From contig DAOQWA010000001.1 in assembly GCA_035341855.1 (NCBI GenBank), forward strand, positions 1 to 64,000: DNA of 64,000 nucleotides, written 5' to 3'. The notes beneath the pieces are model-generated. The model was not told where the DNA came from. It was given only the letters and a program-made list of their open reading frames with translations, and did not search any database. The first letter of the stretch is position 1; the number at the start of each line of letters is the position of its first letter. This DNA is from QQVM01 sp035341855 (GTDB lineage: Bacteria; Bacteroidota; Bacteroidia; AKYH767-A; 2013-40CM-41-45). The position numbers and the translations under genes were made by a program. Shown one piece after another: positions 1-8,219 of this stretch.

Positions 1-1071
1 AATATCCTCTGCTCTAAATTGTGCATAGTAAGGCTGAGTTCGTATATGACTACAGTTAGTAGGCCAGAAAAATTCCGAAACAACAGTATCATTATTAGTA
101 ATAATCGGAATCATCCTTGCCGAGTCGGGAAGTTCGAATGGACCGCCATTACCACTCAAGTCAACCCTGTTTCCATCAGGATCTATCGCTGTAACCTCGA
201 ATCGGAGTGTATCTCCTGCAACCACGCAAGTATCATTAAGTGGTTGAATAACCGGAGGGTTATTAGTACAATTACCAATGATGATTTGCATATCTCTGGT
301 CACATAACCAATATTCACACCATTTCTCCATTCGTAAATTTTGAAGGCCACATTATACTCCCATGGCGCAAAACCGGATATGGTGATCGGAGTATTCCAG
401 ACAAGATCACCTGTAATTGCATCGATGGAAAAAGAATTTGATGTTACAGGGTAACTATATCCGGGTATTGGATCACCATTTAATCCTCTACATACGGTTA
501 ACTCATAAGAAAGTGAATCTCCATCCGGATCAAAAGCATTTGCATTATGAATAAAAACTCTATCCACACAACCTCTGTCAATTGGTGGATAAGTTAAAAC
601 AGGAGAACTATTAGCTCCGACGAATTGACTTACAGTTAAAAGTGTGCTAACATAAAAAGGCACCTCCACTGAACCGGGAATATTTACTACACCCGAATTA
701 CGATTAGGATCTTCGAAATGAATTAAAAACGTTCCATTCCCACTATATGTGTAAATGTATTTATAGGTATTTCGGCTTATATCATTTCCCAGATCTTCCT
801 TTAAACTTCTTTGAAAAACTACCGGTGGTGATCCATCTCCAAGATAAACAGAATCCAAACTTGGCCGATCGGCCGCAGTACTACTTGTTTTTGTATAAGT
901 GATGATACAAATTTCATATGTCCATGTGTATCCATTGATAGGGTCATAGGTACCGATCCATTTGTAAGTAATTTCTCCTGCCCGGTTGTGTGTTGCATTA
1001 GAAGATGAGGACACAAATAAAAGTCCAATAAACAGAAATACTGAGAGGAAATATCTCTTGTAGTTAAGCAT
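1..1071 (-). CDS. Large secreted adhesin-like protein, N-terminal part (3' end outside window)
   Basis: An open frame with no stop runs from an ATG at 1071 down to base 1, giving 357 codons. It begins with a signal peptide (MLNYKRYFLSVFLF, then a hydrophobic run ending SSSNA), followed by HNRAGEITYKW, a start typical of long Bacteroidota surface proteins that carry cadherin/PKD-like domains and a gliding-motility C-terminal domain. Residues about 170-330 contain two Ig/cadherin-like units marked by DPDGDSLSYEL and AIDPDGNRVDL, resembling calcium-binding cadherin loops. I infer a T9SS-exported surface or adhesion protein. The expected sorting domain lies beyond the left edge, so the export route cannot be confirmed here. 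No catalytic motif is visible. Confidence 0.75.
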   Translation of the reverse strand, partial: MLNYKRYFLSVFLFIGLLFVSSSSNATHNRAGEITYKWIGTYDPINGYTWTYEICIITYTKTSSTAADRPSLDSVYLGDGSPPVVFQRSLKEDLGNDISRNTYKYIYTYSGNGTFLIHFEDPNRNSGVVNIPGSVEVPFYVSTLLTVSQFVGANSSPVLTYPPIDRGCVDRVFIHNANAFDPDGDSLSYELTVCRGLNGDPIPGYSYPVTSNSFSIDAITGDLVWNTPITISGFAPWEYNVAFKIYEWRNGVNIGYVTRDMQIIIGNCTNNPPVIQPLNDTCVVAGDTLRFEVTAIDPDGNRVDLSGNGGPFELPDSARMIPIITNNDTVVSEFFWPTNCSHIRTQPYYAQFRAEDI

Positions 1072-1161
1072 ACAAAAAAGATTCTTTGATATATATTTTA
1101 ACCTGACAACCTTTACGACTAGTATTCACTTTGAAAAAACTATTCTATTATTTAATTAGAT

Positions 1162-2289
1162 CTAATATGCAATCACCTGCTGTTCCATCATCTCCGGAAG
1201 CTCCCTGTACTCATATTGCTGAGTCCTTAACTGCGGTTCAAAACCTGCTTGTCTGATGGCATCCTGAATTCCTTGCGAGGTAAACCGATGCGGGGCTCCG
1301 GCGGCTGATACAACATTTTCTTCTATCATAATTGAACCGAAATCATTTGCACCGGCATGCAAACATAACTGAGCAATTTCTTTGCCTACAGTCAGCCAGC
1401 TAGCTTGTATATTCTGAATGTTAGGCAACATCATTCGACTAATTGCGATAGTCCGTATGTATTCTTCACCATGCACTTCATTACGGATACCTTTTATTCG
1501 TCGGAGCAAAGTATCCTCATCCTGAAAAGGCCAGGGAATAAATGCAAGAAATCCTTTAGCATCGTCCGGCTTTTCACTTTGAACTTCGCGTAACCAAACC
1601 AGATGCTGGAACCTTTCTTCCAACGTTTCAACATGTCCGAACATCATGGTTGCAGACGTTGTTATTCTTAATTGATGCGCTGCTCTCATCACATCCAACC
1701 ATTCTCTTCCCGAACATTTTCCTTTGGAGATCAAACGTCGTACACGATCGGATAATATTTCCGCACCTGCACCGGGTAAGGAATCCAATCCTGCTTCGTG
1801 CAGTGCTTTCAACACCTCTGTATGTGTGGAACCTTCGAGTTTAGTGATATGTGCGATCTCCGGAGGTCCGAGTGAATGCAATTTGAGCGTTGGATAAAGT
1901 CTCTTCAACTCCTTGAACAGATCTACATAAAACTTTAGTCCGAGTTCCGGATGATGCCCACCTTGCAGAAGCAATTGCTCCCCACCCAAACGAAAAGTTT
2001 CTTCGATCTTCTCCTTGTATTGATCGATACTTGTGATATAAGACTCTTCATGCCCGGGAATCCTGTAGAAATTGCAGAACTTGCAATTGGCAATACAAAC
2101 ATTGGTCGTATTTACATTTCTGTCAATGATCCACGTAACCTTATTATCTGAATGAAATTTTGACCTGATCCTGTTGCCAACATCCATAAGTTCGGCTGTA
2201 GCTACTGTTTCAAAAAGAAGTTGTCCTTCCTCTGCACTTAAAAATTCTAAATCGAGTGCTTTTTTTAGAAGGCTGTCTGTTCCTGTCAT
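1162..2289 (-). CDS. mqnC: Cyclic dehypoxanthinyl futalosine synthase (radical SAM)
   Basis: This 375-residue protein is a radical SAM enzyme of the futalosine pathway to menaquinone. MqnC cyclises dehypoxanthine futalosine in the cytoplasm. The 4Fe-4S motif CX3CX2C lies at Cys65, Cys69 and Cys72 in the context NTTNVCIANCKFCNFYR. It is followed by the glycine-rich segment LLLQGGHHPELGLKFY, which is characteristic of MqnC; the related MqnE usually reads CRFCAFYR and lacks the QGGHHP block. Length fits the family. The gene stands alone, divergent from the downstream peptidase, and no other mqn gene is in the window. Menaquinone made by this route would serve respiration. Confidence 0.9.
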   Translation of the reverse strand: MTGTDSLLKKALDLEFLSAEEGQLLFETVATAELMDVGNRIRSKFHSDNKVTWIIDRNVNTTNVCIANCKFCNFYRIPGHEESYITSIDQYKEKIEETFRLGGEQLLLQGGHHPELGLKFYVDLFKELKRLYPTLKLHSLGPPEIAHITKLEGSTHTEVLKALHEAGLDSLPGAGAEILSDRVRRLISKGKCSGREWLDVMRAAHQLRITTSATMMFGHVETLEERFQHLVWLREVQSEKPDDAKGFLAFIPWPFQDEDTLLRRIKGIRNEVHGEEYIRTIAISRMMLPNIQNIQASWLTVGKEIAQLCLHAGANDFGSIMIEENVVSAAGAPHRFTSQGIQDAIRQAGFEPQLRTQQYEYRELPEMMEQQVIAY

Positions 2290-2392
2290 AAGGGGTATTA
2301 TCTGTTCATTATTTTAGACGGACAAGAATACTTCATCTGTCCCGGGGCTGGAAAAAAAACTGTACTTTCCGCAATCAAAAATACGATTAAAT

Positions 2393-3826
2393 ATGCAGAC
2401 CACAATCTACAATACCAAGAGCTTTAAGGGTTCAGATTCGCTCATTTTACTATTGAATGACAAAAAAAACCTCCCATTAAAGACTTTTTCGAAGGAGGAG
2501 ACCGATTTTATCCAAAAAGAATTCCGCGCAAATAGAAAATCTGTAATCATCAACCAGTACAAGCGCACGATCTTTCTCTTTTTACCCGACTATGACTTAA
2601 ATGAAAGTCAATTATTAGAGAAATGTCGCAATGCAGGAGAAAGTTATCTCGCACAGATTAACAAGCTCAAACTAAAAAAGATAGTGCTCGTTGATCATGC
2701 CGGCAAAGAAGATCTGGTCCTGGCAATGGCAGAAGGAATGGCCCTCGGTAATTACCAGTTTCTAAGATATCGGAAAAACAAAAAAAGCCTCAAAAATTCT
2801 CTCTCTGAAATAGCCATTAAAAGTAGCTCAGTCAAAGGAAATAAAACAGCAGATCTGCAACACCTGGTCGATGCAGTTGTCAGAGCCAGAAACCTAGTAA
2901 ATGAACCGCAATCATTTATGAATGCTACGCAGCTTGCTTCCGAATTTATCAAAATGGGAAAAGAAGCGAAGTTCAAAGTTGAGGTGATGCGAAAACAAAA
3001 AATTAAAGCATTAAAAATGGGTGGTATCATGGCAGTAAATAGAGGAAGTATAGAGCCTCCTACCTTTACGGTGATGACCTACAAACCTAAAAATGCAAAA
3101 AACAAAAAACCATATATACTTGTCGGTAAGGGTGTAGTATATGATACCGGAGGACTGAGTTTAAAGCCTACAGCCAACTCAATGGACTTTATGAAGAGTG
3201 ATATGGCAGGGTCTGCAGTTGTGGCTTCTTCTATTTTTGCTATTGCCAGGATGAAACTACCGGTGTATGTCATCGCACTTGTTCCTGCTACGGATAACCG
3301 CCCGGGGGGCGATGCTTATGCTCCCGGTGATGTCATCACAATGATGAGCGGACAAACAGTTGAAGTATTAAATACTGATGCAGAAGGCAGACTTATCCTT
3401 GCCGATGCTTTACACTACGCTAAAAAATTCAAGCCTGAATTGGTGATGGATTTCGCAACGCTCACAGGAGCTGCTGCAGCTGCTGTTGGTTCTTATGGAA
3501 TTGTTTGCATGGGGACAGCCGATGAAAAAACGAAAAATAAATTAAAGGAAGCCGGAAATAAAAAATATGAAAGACTTGCAGAGTTTCCTTTTTGGGACGA
3601 ATACGATGACTTGATAAAGAGCGACATCGCAGACATGAAAAACATTGGAGGACCGGCAGCAGGCGCAATAACAGCAGGCAAGTTTTTACAGCGTTATGTG
3701 GATTACCCATGGATGCATTTTGACATAGCGGGACCTTCATTCATACAATCAACGAGCAGTTACAGAGGGAAGAATGGAACAGGTTACGGCGTTCGATTGA
3801 TGGTGGAATTTTTCTCAAACCTTTGA
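2393..3826 (+). CDS. Leucyl aminopeptidase family M17
   Basis: A 477-residue cytosolic dinuclear-metal exopeptidase that removes N-terminal residues from peptides. The family signature NTDAEGRLILADAL is present at about residue 325, and the upstream metal/active-site segment VYDTGGLSLKP with MDFMKSDMAGSA is intact, so the Lys, Asp and Glu metal ligands all look present. The N-terminal 150 residues are the divergent M17 N-domain. There is no signal peptide. Length is close to the normal 480-500. It is divergent from mqnC and precedes pdxA by about 115 bases without an obvious terminator. I assign the family confidently; whether it equals PepA/LAP in role is inferred. Confidence 0.9.
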   Translation: MQTTIYNTKSFKGSDSLILLLNDKKNLPLKTFSKEETDFIQKEFRANRKSVIINQYKRTIFLFLPDYDLNESQLLEKCRNAGESYLAQINKLKLKKIVLVDHAGKEDLVLAMAEGMALGNYQFLRYRKNKKSLKNSLSEIAIKSSSVKGNKTADLQHLVDAVVRARNLVNEPQSFMNATQLASEFIKMGKEAKFKVEVMRKQKIKALKMGGIMAVNRGSIEPPTFTVMTYKPKNAKNKKPYILVGKGVVYDTGGLSLKPTANSMDFMKSDMAGSAVVASSIFAIARMKLPVYVIALVPATDNRPGGDAYAPGDVITMMSGQTVEVLNTDAEGRLILADALHYAKKFKPELVMDFATLTGAAAAAVGSYGIVCMGTADEKTKNKLKEAGNKKYERLAEFPFWDEYDDLIKSDIADMKNIGGPAAGAITAGKFLQRYVDYPWMHFDIAGPSFIQSTSSYRGKNGTGYGVRLMVEFFSNL

Positions 3827-3888
3827 ATAGCACCTGATTCGCATTAAAAACAATAGTTAAAAGCATACCAAAACGTAGGAATTCAGGC

Positions 3889-3922
3889 TTTGTGATCTGT
3901 TTCCGACAATCTATTACCTTTG
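3889..3922 (+). promoter_or_regulatory. Candidate Bacteroidota promoter for pdxA
   Basis: TTTG (3889-3892) and TACCTTTG (3915-3922) resemble the -33 and -7 elements of the Bacteroidota primary sigma factor. Their spacing of 22 is slightly longer than the usual 19-20. A start site near 3929 would lie just upstream of the ATG at 3943, which supports that start over the longer reading frame beginning at 3892. Confidence 0.4.
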
Positions 3923-3942
3923 TATCTCTAGATTATCAGACA

Positions 3943-5010
3943 ATGAGTCATCCAGAACAAGAAGGACGTATTAAAGTTGGAATCACCTGCGGCGACGTGA
4001 ATGGTGTTGGACTTGAAGTGATCATGAAAGCACTTCTTGACAATCGGATTCATCAGATCTGCACCCCGGTAATTTATGCAAGTAACAAGTTAGTATCCTT
4101 CCAGAGAAAGCATCTGAATTTAAATGATTTTCAATATCAGACTGTTCGCAATAGTTCTGAGATCATTTTGAGAAAAACAAATGTTATCAATTGCTGGGAA
4201 GAAGAGGTGAATGTTGAATGGGGAAAAGCTACCGAGGCTTCCGGAAAATATGCTTTTTTGTCACTGGAAGCAGCAGTAAAAGACCTCAAAGATGGAGTAA
4301 TCCACGTCTTAGTAACGGGTCCTATCAACAAACACAGCATTCAAAATAAAGATTTTAGTTTCCGGGGACATACCGAATATCTTGCCGATCGCTTCGATAC
4401 AAAAGAGCCATTGATGTTTCTTGTAAGTGAAACGCTTCGTGTTGCCGTAAATTCAGGTCATATCCCGGTGAAAGAAGTCGCTTCCGTTTTATCGATAGAA
4501 AAAATAGTCAAGAAGATCAAGAGCATTGAATACTCTCTCAAGCGTGATTTTGGTCAACGTAAACCTAGAATTGCAGTACTAGGGCTCAACCCTCATGCAG
4601 GTGACGATGGTCTTATCGGCCAGGAAGAAAAAGAATTCATTTTGCCTGCCATAAAAAAATGCTTTGACGAAGGAACTTTCGTATACGGCCCCTACTCTGC
4701 CGATGGGTTCTTTGGATCCGGTGCATTCAAAAAGTTTGATGCAATTCTGGCTATGTATCACGATCAGGGTTTGATTCCTTTTAAGACCTTGAGCTTTTCT
4801 TCAGGAGTGAATTTTACTGCCGGGCTTCCGATAATTCGCACTTCACCTGATCATGGAACAGCTTATGACATTGCAGGAAAAGGCCTGGCAATGGAAGATT
4901 CAATCCGTGATGCCATCTTCACCGCCATTGACATTTTAAGGAAGCGTGAAGAATATGATGAGATTACAGCAAACCCTTTAGCATTTTCAAAACAAACGAG
5001 GGACCACTAA
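3943..5010 (+). CDS. pdxA: 4-hydroxythreonine-4-phosphate dehydrogenase
   Basis: PdxA oxidises 4-phosphohydroxy-L-threonine in pyridoxal phosphate synthesis (DXP-dependent route). The protein starts MSHPEQEGRIKVGITCGDVNGVG and is 355 residues long. Family motifs are in order: GDVNGVG near the N-terminus, THE substrate/metal histidine region as RGHTEYLADRF, LNPHAGDDGLIGQEE, the metal-binding MYHDQGLIPFK, and SPDHGTAYDIAGKG near the C-terminus. The frame is open 17 codons further upstream, but the candidate promoter falls inside that extension, so I choose 3943. It follows the M17 peptidase in the same direction; no other pdx genes are in view. Confidence 0.92.
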   Translation: MSHPEQEGRIKVGITCGDVNGVGLEVIMKALLDNRIHQICTPVIYASNKLVSFQRKHLNLNDFQYQTVRNSSEIILRKTNVINCWEEEVNVEWGKATEASGKYAFLSLEAAVKDLKDGVIHVLVTGPINKHSIQNKDFSFRGHTEYLADRFDTKEPLMFLVSETLRVAVNSGHIPVKEVASVLSIEKIVKKIKSIEYSLKRDFGQRKPRIAVLGLNPHAGDDGLIGQEEKEFILPAIKKCFDEGTFVYGPYSADGFFGSGAFKKFDAILAMYHDQGLIPFKTLSFSSGVNFTAGLPIIRTSPDHGTAYDIAGKGLAMEDSIRDAIFTAIDILRKREEYDEITANPLAFSKQTRDH

Positions 5011-5083
5011 GCTGTGAATATTGATCCTGAAAATTTTAAAGAGATCAGATTCATAGCAGCTATTTCAAGTGTGGTAAATCCCA

Positions 5084-6340
5084 CTATTCGAAGTAAATTT
5101 TAGCCAGAATTTTGCCCTTCTGAACCTGAACATTCAATAAATAAAATCCCGGCTTTAAAGATTTTCGATCAACTTTTACGATCATCTTATTGATTTCGCT
5201 TTCAATTCTGATAAGTCTGCCGGAAATATCATACAACTCAAGACTTTCAATTTCAAATTCCGATCGTACAATAACACTTTCTCCTGCAGGATTTGGATAT
5301 ACTTTCACATGCTCATTCAGGTGATCAAAATCGCTTACAAATGTTGTCCCAAAAGTATTTGGAAGCGGATCAGGGTTGCGTGGTGTGCAACTTAAAAGGC
5401 TGTATAAAAAATTACTCACAAAACGAACCGTAGTATCCATGTATGACGAGTTAGACAAATAAGGAACATGGCCTGCACCAAAATAGGTGTACATTTCGTT
5501 GTCAACAGAAATTGTATTAGCATATTGATTGGCTGCAAAGCTTCCGTCCACTTCAAGAATGGGAAAAATACCTAGTAAATAAATTGTGTCGGACGAATAA
5601 GGAACAGTTTGATCCATTGTTCCATGCAAGCTCACAAAAGGAATATCTCCGGGAACGATATACTCTTTCGACCCGAGAGCCCCACAAAGATTAACAACTG
5701 CATTTACCTCTGACGAATAACCCGGATTACCACTTTCACCTTCGATATTGCCAAGTAATGTTGTATCAATTACAGAAGGTAACTCCGAGACTTCGTTGAG
5801 GTATGCCAGGTGCAAGGCTGTAAAAGCGCCTGCAGAACTCCCTCCTGCAAAGATCATATTCGGATCGATCTTATACTGATTTGTTGTTGCTGCATCCTTT
5901 CGAAAAAAACGAACAGCCGCTTTCATATCCTGAACAGCTCTATATACGGCCTTTGTAGCATTTGCTTCTCCGATCGGAACAGGAATACCAAGTCTATAAC
6001 TTATAGACGCACAAACATAACCTCGCTTTGCAAATGCTGTTGCCAATTGGCTAATGTCCGGATCATTTTTTGTTCCGCCTATAAAACTCCCACCATGTGC
6101 CCATACAATTAGTGGGCGTACAGAGGCAGTATCTCCCGCCGGCAAATAGATATCCATTATCAAAATCTCATTCGCATTACCTGAATTTATGTTTGCTCCA
6201 TAGACTACATTGCTCAAAATGTCAACAGAAGTAAATACTTCCCGGTCATATCTTAAGGAATTACAATCAATTATTGTCTGAGCTTTTAAGAGGCCGGTGC
6301 AAAAGAGAGCGATAATGAATGTTAATTTGAACTGCTTCAT
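5084..6340 (-). CDS. Secreted alpha/beta hydrolase with T9SS type A sorting domain
   Basis: A 418-residue exported esterase/lipase-like protein. It starts MKQFKLTFIIALF with a signal peptide ending near LLKAQ; a 12-residue upstream extension is possible but would spoil the signal. The alpha/beta hydrolase core shows an oxyanion motif AHGGSF, a nucleophile elbow GGSSAG (Ser about 169) and a late histidine in FGAGHVPY, so the Ser-Asp-His triad looks complete. The last 80 residues form a T9SS type A tail (VYPNPAGESV, ELYDISGRL, GFYLLNV). It is tandem with a weakly similar hydrolase upstream (6545-8116). Substrate is unknown; the fold resembles feruloyl/carboxyl esterases of the BD-FAE type. Confidence 0.85.
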   Translation of the reverse strand: MKQFKLTFIIALFCTGLLKAQTIIDCNSLRYDREVFTSVDILSNVVYGANINSGNANEILIMDIYLPAGDTASVRPLIVWAHGGSFIGGTKNDPDISQLATAFAKRGYVCASISYRLGIPVPIGEANATKAVYRAVQDMKAAVRFFRKDAATTNQYKIDPNMIFAGGSSAGAFTALHLAYLNEVSELPSVIDTTLLGNIEGESGNPGYSSEVNAVVNLCGALGSKEYIVPGDIPFVSLHGTMDQTVPYSSDTIYLLGIFPILEVDGSFAANQYANTISVDNEMYTYFGAGHVPYLSNSSYMDTTVRFVSNFLYSLLSCTPRNPDPLPNTFGTTFVSDFDHLNEHVKVYPNPAGESVIVRSEFEIESLELYDISGRLIRIESEINKMIVKVDRKSLKPGFYLLNVQVQKGKILAKIYFE

Positions 6341-6487
6341 GATTCTTATAAAATTGATTCCGTAAATTGATTGCAATGAAGGTAAGATTTTAAAACCGCT
6401 TTTCTGGTATTTATCATTCCTGATTTTGAGGAATTTTTAAAAGCTTGGATGTAAGCGAGCACTAAACCGGATCATTCGGTTCAAACG

Positions 6488-6520
6488 AAAAAAAAGCCGG
6501 TACATTATTCAAGTACCGGC
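6488..6520 (-). terminator. Rho-independent terminator after the 6545-8116 gene
   Basis: On the minus strand an 8-bp perfect stem (GCCGGTAC with GTACCGGC, plus-strand arms 6496-6503 and 6513-6520) with a 9-base loop is followed by eight T residues (plus-strand A tract 6488-6495). It would end the transcript of the upstream hydrolase before the second hydrolase gene, so the two are probably separate units. Confidence 0.88.
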
Positions 6521-6544
6521 CTTCGCTAACAAATAAAAATAATC

Positions 6545-8116
6545 TTAATTTCTGATGTTAACCTTTTCTGTCACTTCTCCTGCATCAAAACCAATCTTTA
6601 AAAGATATGATCCGCTTTGCAGAGCGCTTACATCAAGTCTGATCTTCTGATCATCCAAAGAATTCACAGTTGTTACTAGGCGACCTGAGATATCATACAA
6701 TTTAATGTAACGAACAAGAGCTTTGGCTGCACTTGCGTCGAGATTAATTGCTCCGGTGGCAGGATTTGGATAAATTGAAATTGCTTCCTTCAATGAACCT
6801 ATTGTATTAATACCTGTCACTAAATTTAATGCAGCAGCGATCCTTGGACTTGAATATCCCATGATAGTATCGACATAAGCTATTGCCTTTGCCTTGCTCA
6901 TATCAGGATTTGTGGCCAAAGAAGATGCCCATATTGTGTCTGTCTTACCTTGGGTGAAACCAAGGCCAAGCATACAAGTCTGATAAACAGTTGTGGAATC
7001 ATACCATTCCCACGGACCGGCTTGGCCTGTTGCCGGTCCCGGAGGGTCAGAAAGTTCAAGAGGAAATAAACCATCATAACCATCGTTAATCTGATTAGCT
7101 CTCATAGTATATGGGTCGGACCATGAGTTAAACTGGAAAGCTGCATTGTTCATCAAGCTATCTGCAATCCGTATTACACGCCAGCTACCGCTGACATCAA
7201 CAACAAAATCACCTGTTGTTGGAACTATAACTGAGCCGTCCTTGTAAGGAGCAAAAGGATCATTAATGGAATGAAATGCTACAAAAGGCACATTCGGACC
7301 GGCCTGAAGCCATGAACTATCTCCCAAGGCTCCTCCGCAATTGATAACAAATGCGATATCATTTGGTACGCCGGGAGTATTTGTTGCTAAATTAAATCCG
7401 GCCATACCTCCGTAACCATCAAAATCACCCCATATTCCCTGATTGATATAAGACAATCCGGCAGTAAAGCCATAAGATGCATTTGTAGTAGCCGCTAAAA
7501 ACTTAGGTAAAGAGATCTGAGAAGGATTGTTCAAGCATGCATAAGCCATTGCAACATATCCACCGGATCCCATTCCATGCAGAATAATTTTTGATTCATC
7601 AATTCCATAATTATTTGCATTTAAAGCATCATTGCGGAAATAACGAACACAAGCTTTTGCATCCTGCAATGCACGATAGACAGCTTGTAGAAGTGACCCT
7701 GTACGAATATCCTGACCTGTCGGTCCGATAGCTTGAGGATTCCATCCTAAACGATAATCCATTGCAATAGCAGTGTAACCACGGCGGGCATACTGGCGAC
7801 AGAGTTCTGCAATAACACTATCCGTTTTAATTCCTGTAGCCTGTCCATTGTAAAAAATTGGCAGAAAACTTCCGGTGTGGATCAGGATCACCGTTGGACG
7901 AGATGTCATTGTATCACCAACAGGCTGGTAAACATCTGCTTTTAAGTCAACAGTATCTGCAACACCGGTTAGAAACTGAATGTTCTCTCCGTAAATAATA
8001 TTTGGAGTAACAGTCACAGAAGTGAAAATCTCACTCACAAATCTTTGGGCTGATACATTTGTAGTATAGGAAAGTAAGCCCAGAATAAATAATAATGGTA
8101 GTAGAAGTTTTTTCAT
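6545..8116 (-). CDS. Secreted alpha/beta hydrolase-fold protein with T9SS tail, triad apparently degenerate
   Basis: A 523-residue exported protein starting MKKLLLPLLFILGLLSYTTNVSAQ (signal peptide). Residues about 30-330 follow the same fold and order as the neighbour at 5084-6340 (RGYTAIAMDYRLG, ALQDAKACVRYFRNDA). The key motifs differ: the oxyanion segment reads IHTGSF instead of HGGSF, the nucleophile elbow is GMGSGG rather than GxSxG, and no histidine occurs anywhere after FHSINDPFAPY, where the catalytic His should lie. The C-terminal 80 residues are a normal T9SS type A tail (SIYPNPATGAI, LYDISGRLVTT, GSYLLKI). I infer a non-catalytic or rewired relative. It has its own promoter and terminator. 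Confidence 0.82.
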   Translation of the reverse strand: MKKLLLPLLFILGLLSYTTNVSAQRFVSEIFTSVTVTPNIIYGENIQFLTGVADTVDLKADVYQPVGDTMTSRPTVILIHTGSFLPIFYNGQATGIKTDSVIAELCRQYARRGYTAIAMDYRLGWNPQAIGPTGQDIRTGSLLQAVYRALQDAKACVRYFRNDALNANNYGIDESKIILHGMGSGGYVAMAYACLNNPSQISLPKFLAATTNASYGFTAGLSYINQGIWGDFDGYGGMAGFNLATNTPGVPNDIAFVINCGGALGDSSWLQAGPNVPFVAFHSINDPFAPYKDGSVIVPTTGDFVVDVSGSWRVIRIADSLMNNAAFQFNSWSDPYTMRANQINDGYDGLFPLELSDPPGPATGQAGPWEWYDSTTVYQTCMLGLGFTQGKTDTIWASSLATNPDMSKAKAIAYVDTIMGYSSPRIAAALNLVTGINTIGSLKEAISIYPNPATGAINLDASAAKALVRYIKLYDISGRLVTTVNSLDDQKIRLDVSALQSGSYLLKIGFDAGEVTEKVNIRN

Positions 8117-8133
8117 CGGGTTTTTATTTCCAA

Positions 8134-8164
8134 CAAACTTACGTGAAAATTGCAGCTTTTCAAA
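8134..8164 (-). promoter_or_regulatory. Bacteroidota promoter for the 6545-8116 gene
   Basis: Read on the minus strand, TTTG (plus 8161-8164), 19 bases, then TAAGTTTG (plus 8134-8141) match the -33/-7 pattern TTTG-N19-TAxxTTTG exactly. The predicted start site near 8127 lies about 11 bases before the ATG at 8116. Confidence 0.7.
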
Positions 8165-8219
8165 GATGATTCAAATCTCGAATCCAATTTTTATCAGACT
8201 TAATCCGGACTACAGATTC

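Noticed and set aside
1162..2289. Assignment as MqnE (aminofutalosine synthase).
   Set aside because: CKFCNFYR followed by QGGHHPELGL matches MqnC better; MqnE typically reads CRFCAFYR.
5014..5100. A short GTG frame of 28 codons after pdxA (MNIDPENFKEIRF...).
   Set aside because: It overlaps the 3' end of the hydrolase gene on the other strand, has no recognised motif and is too short to support.
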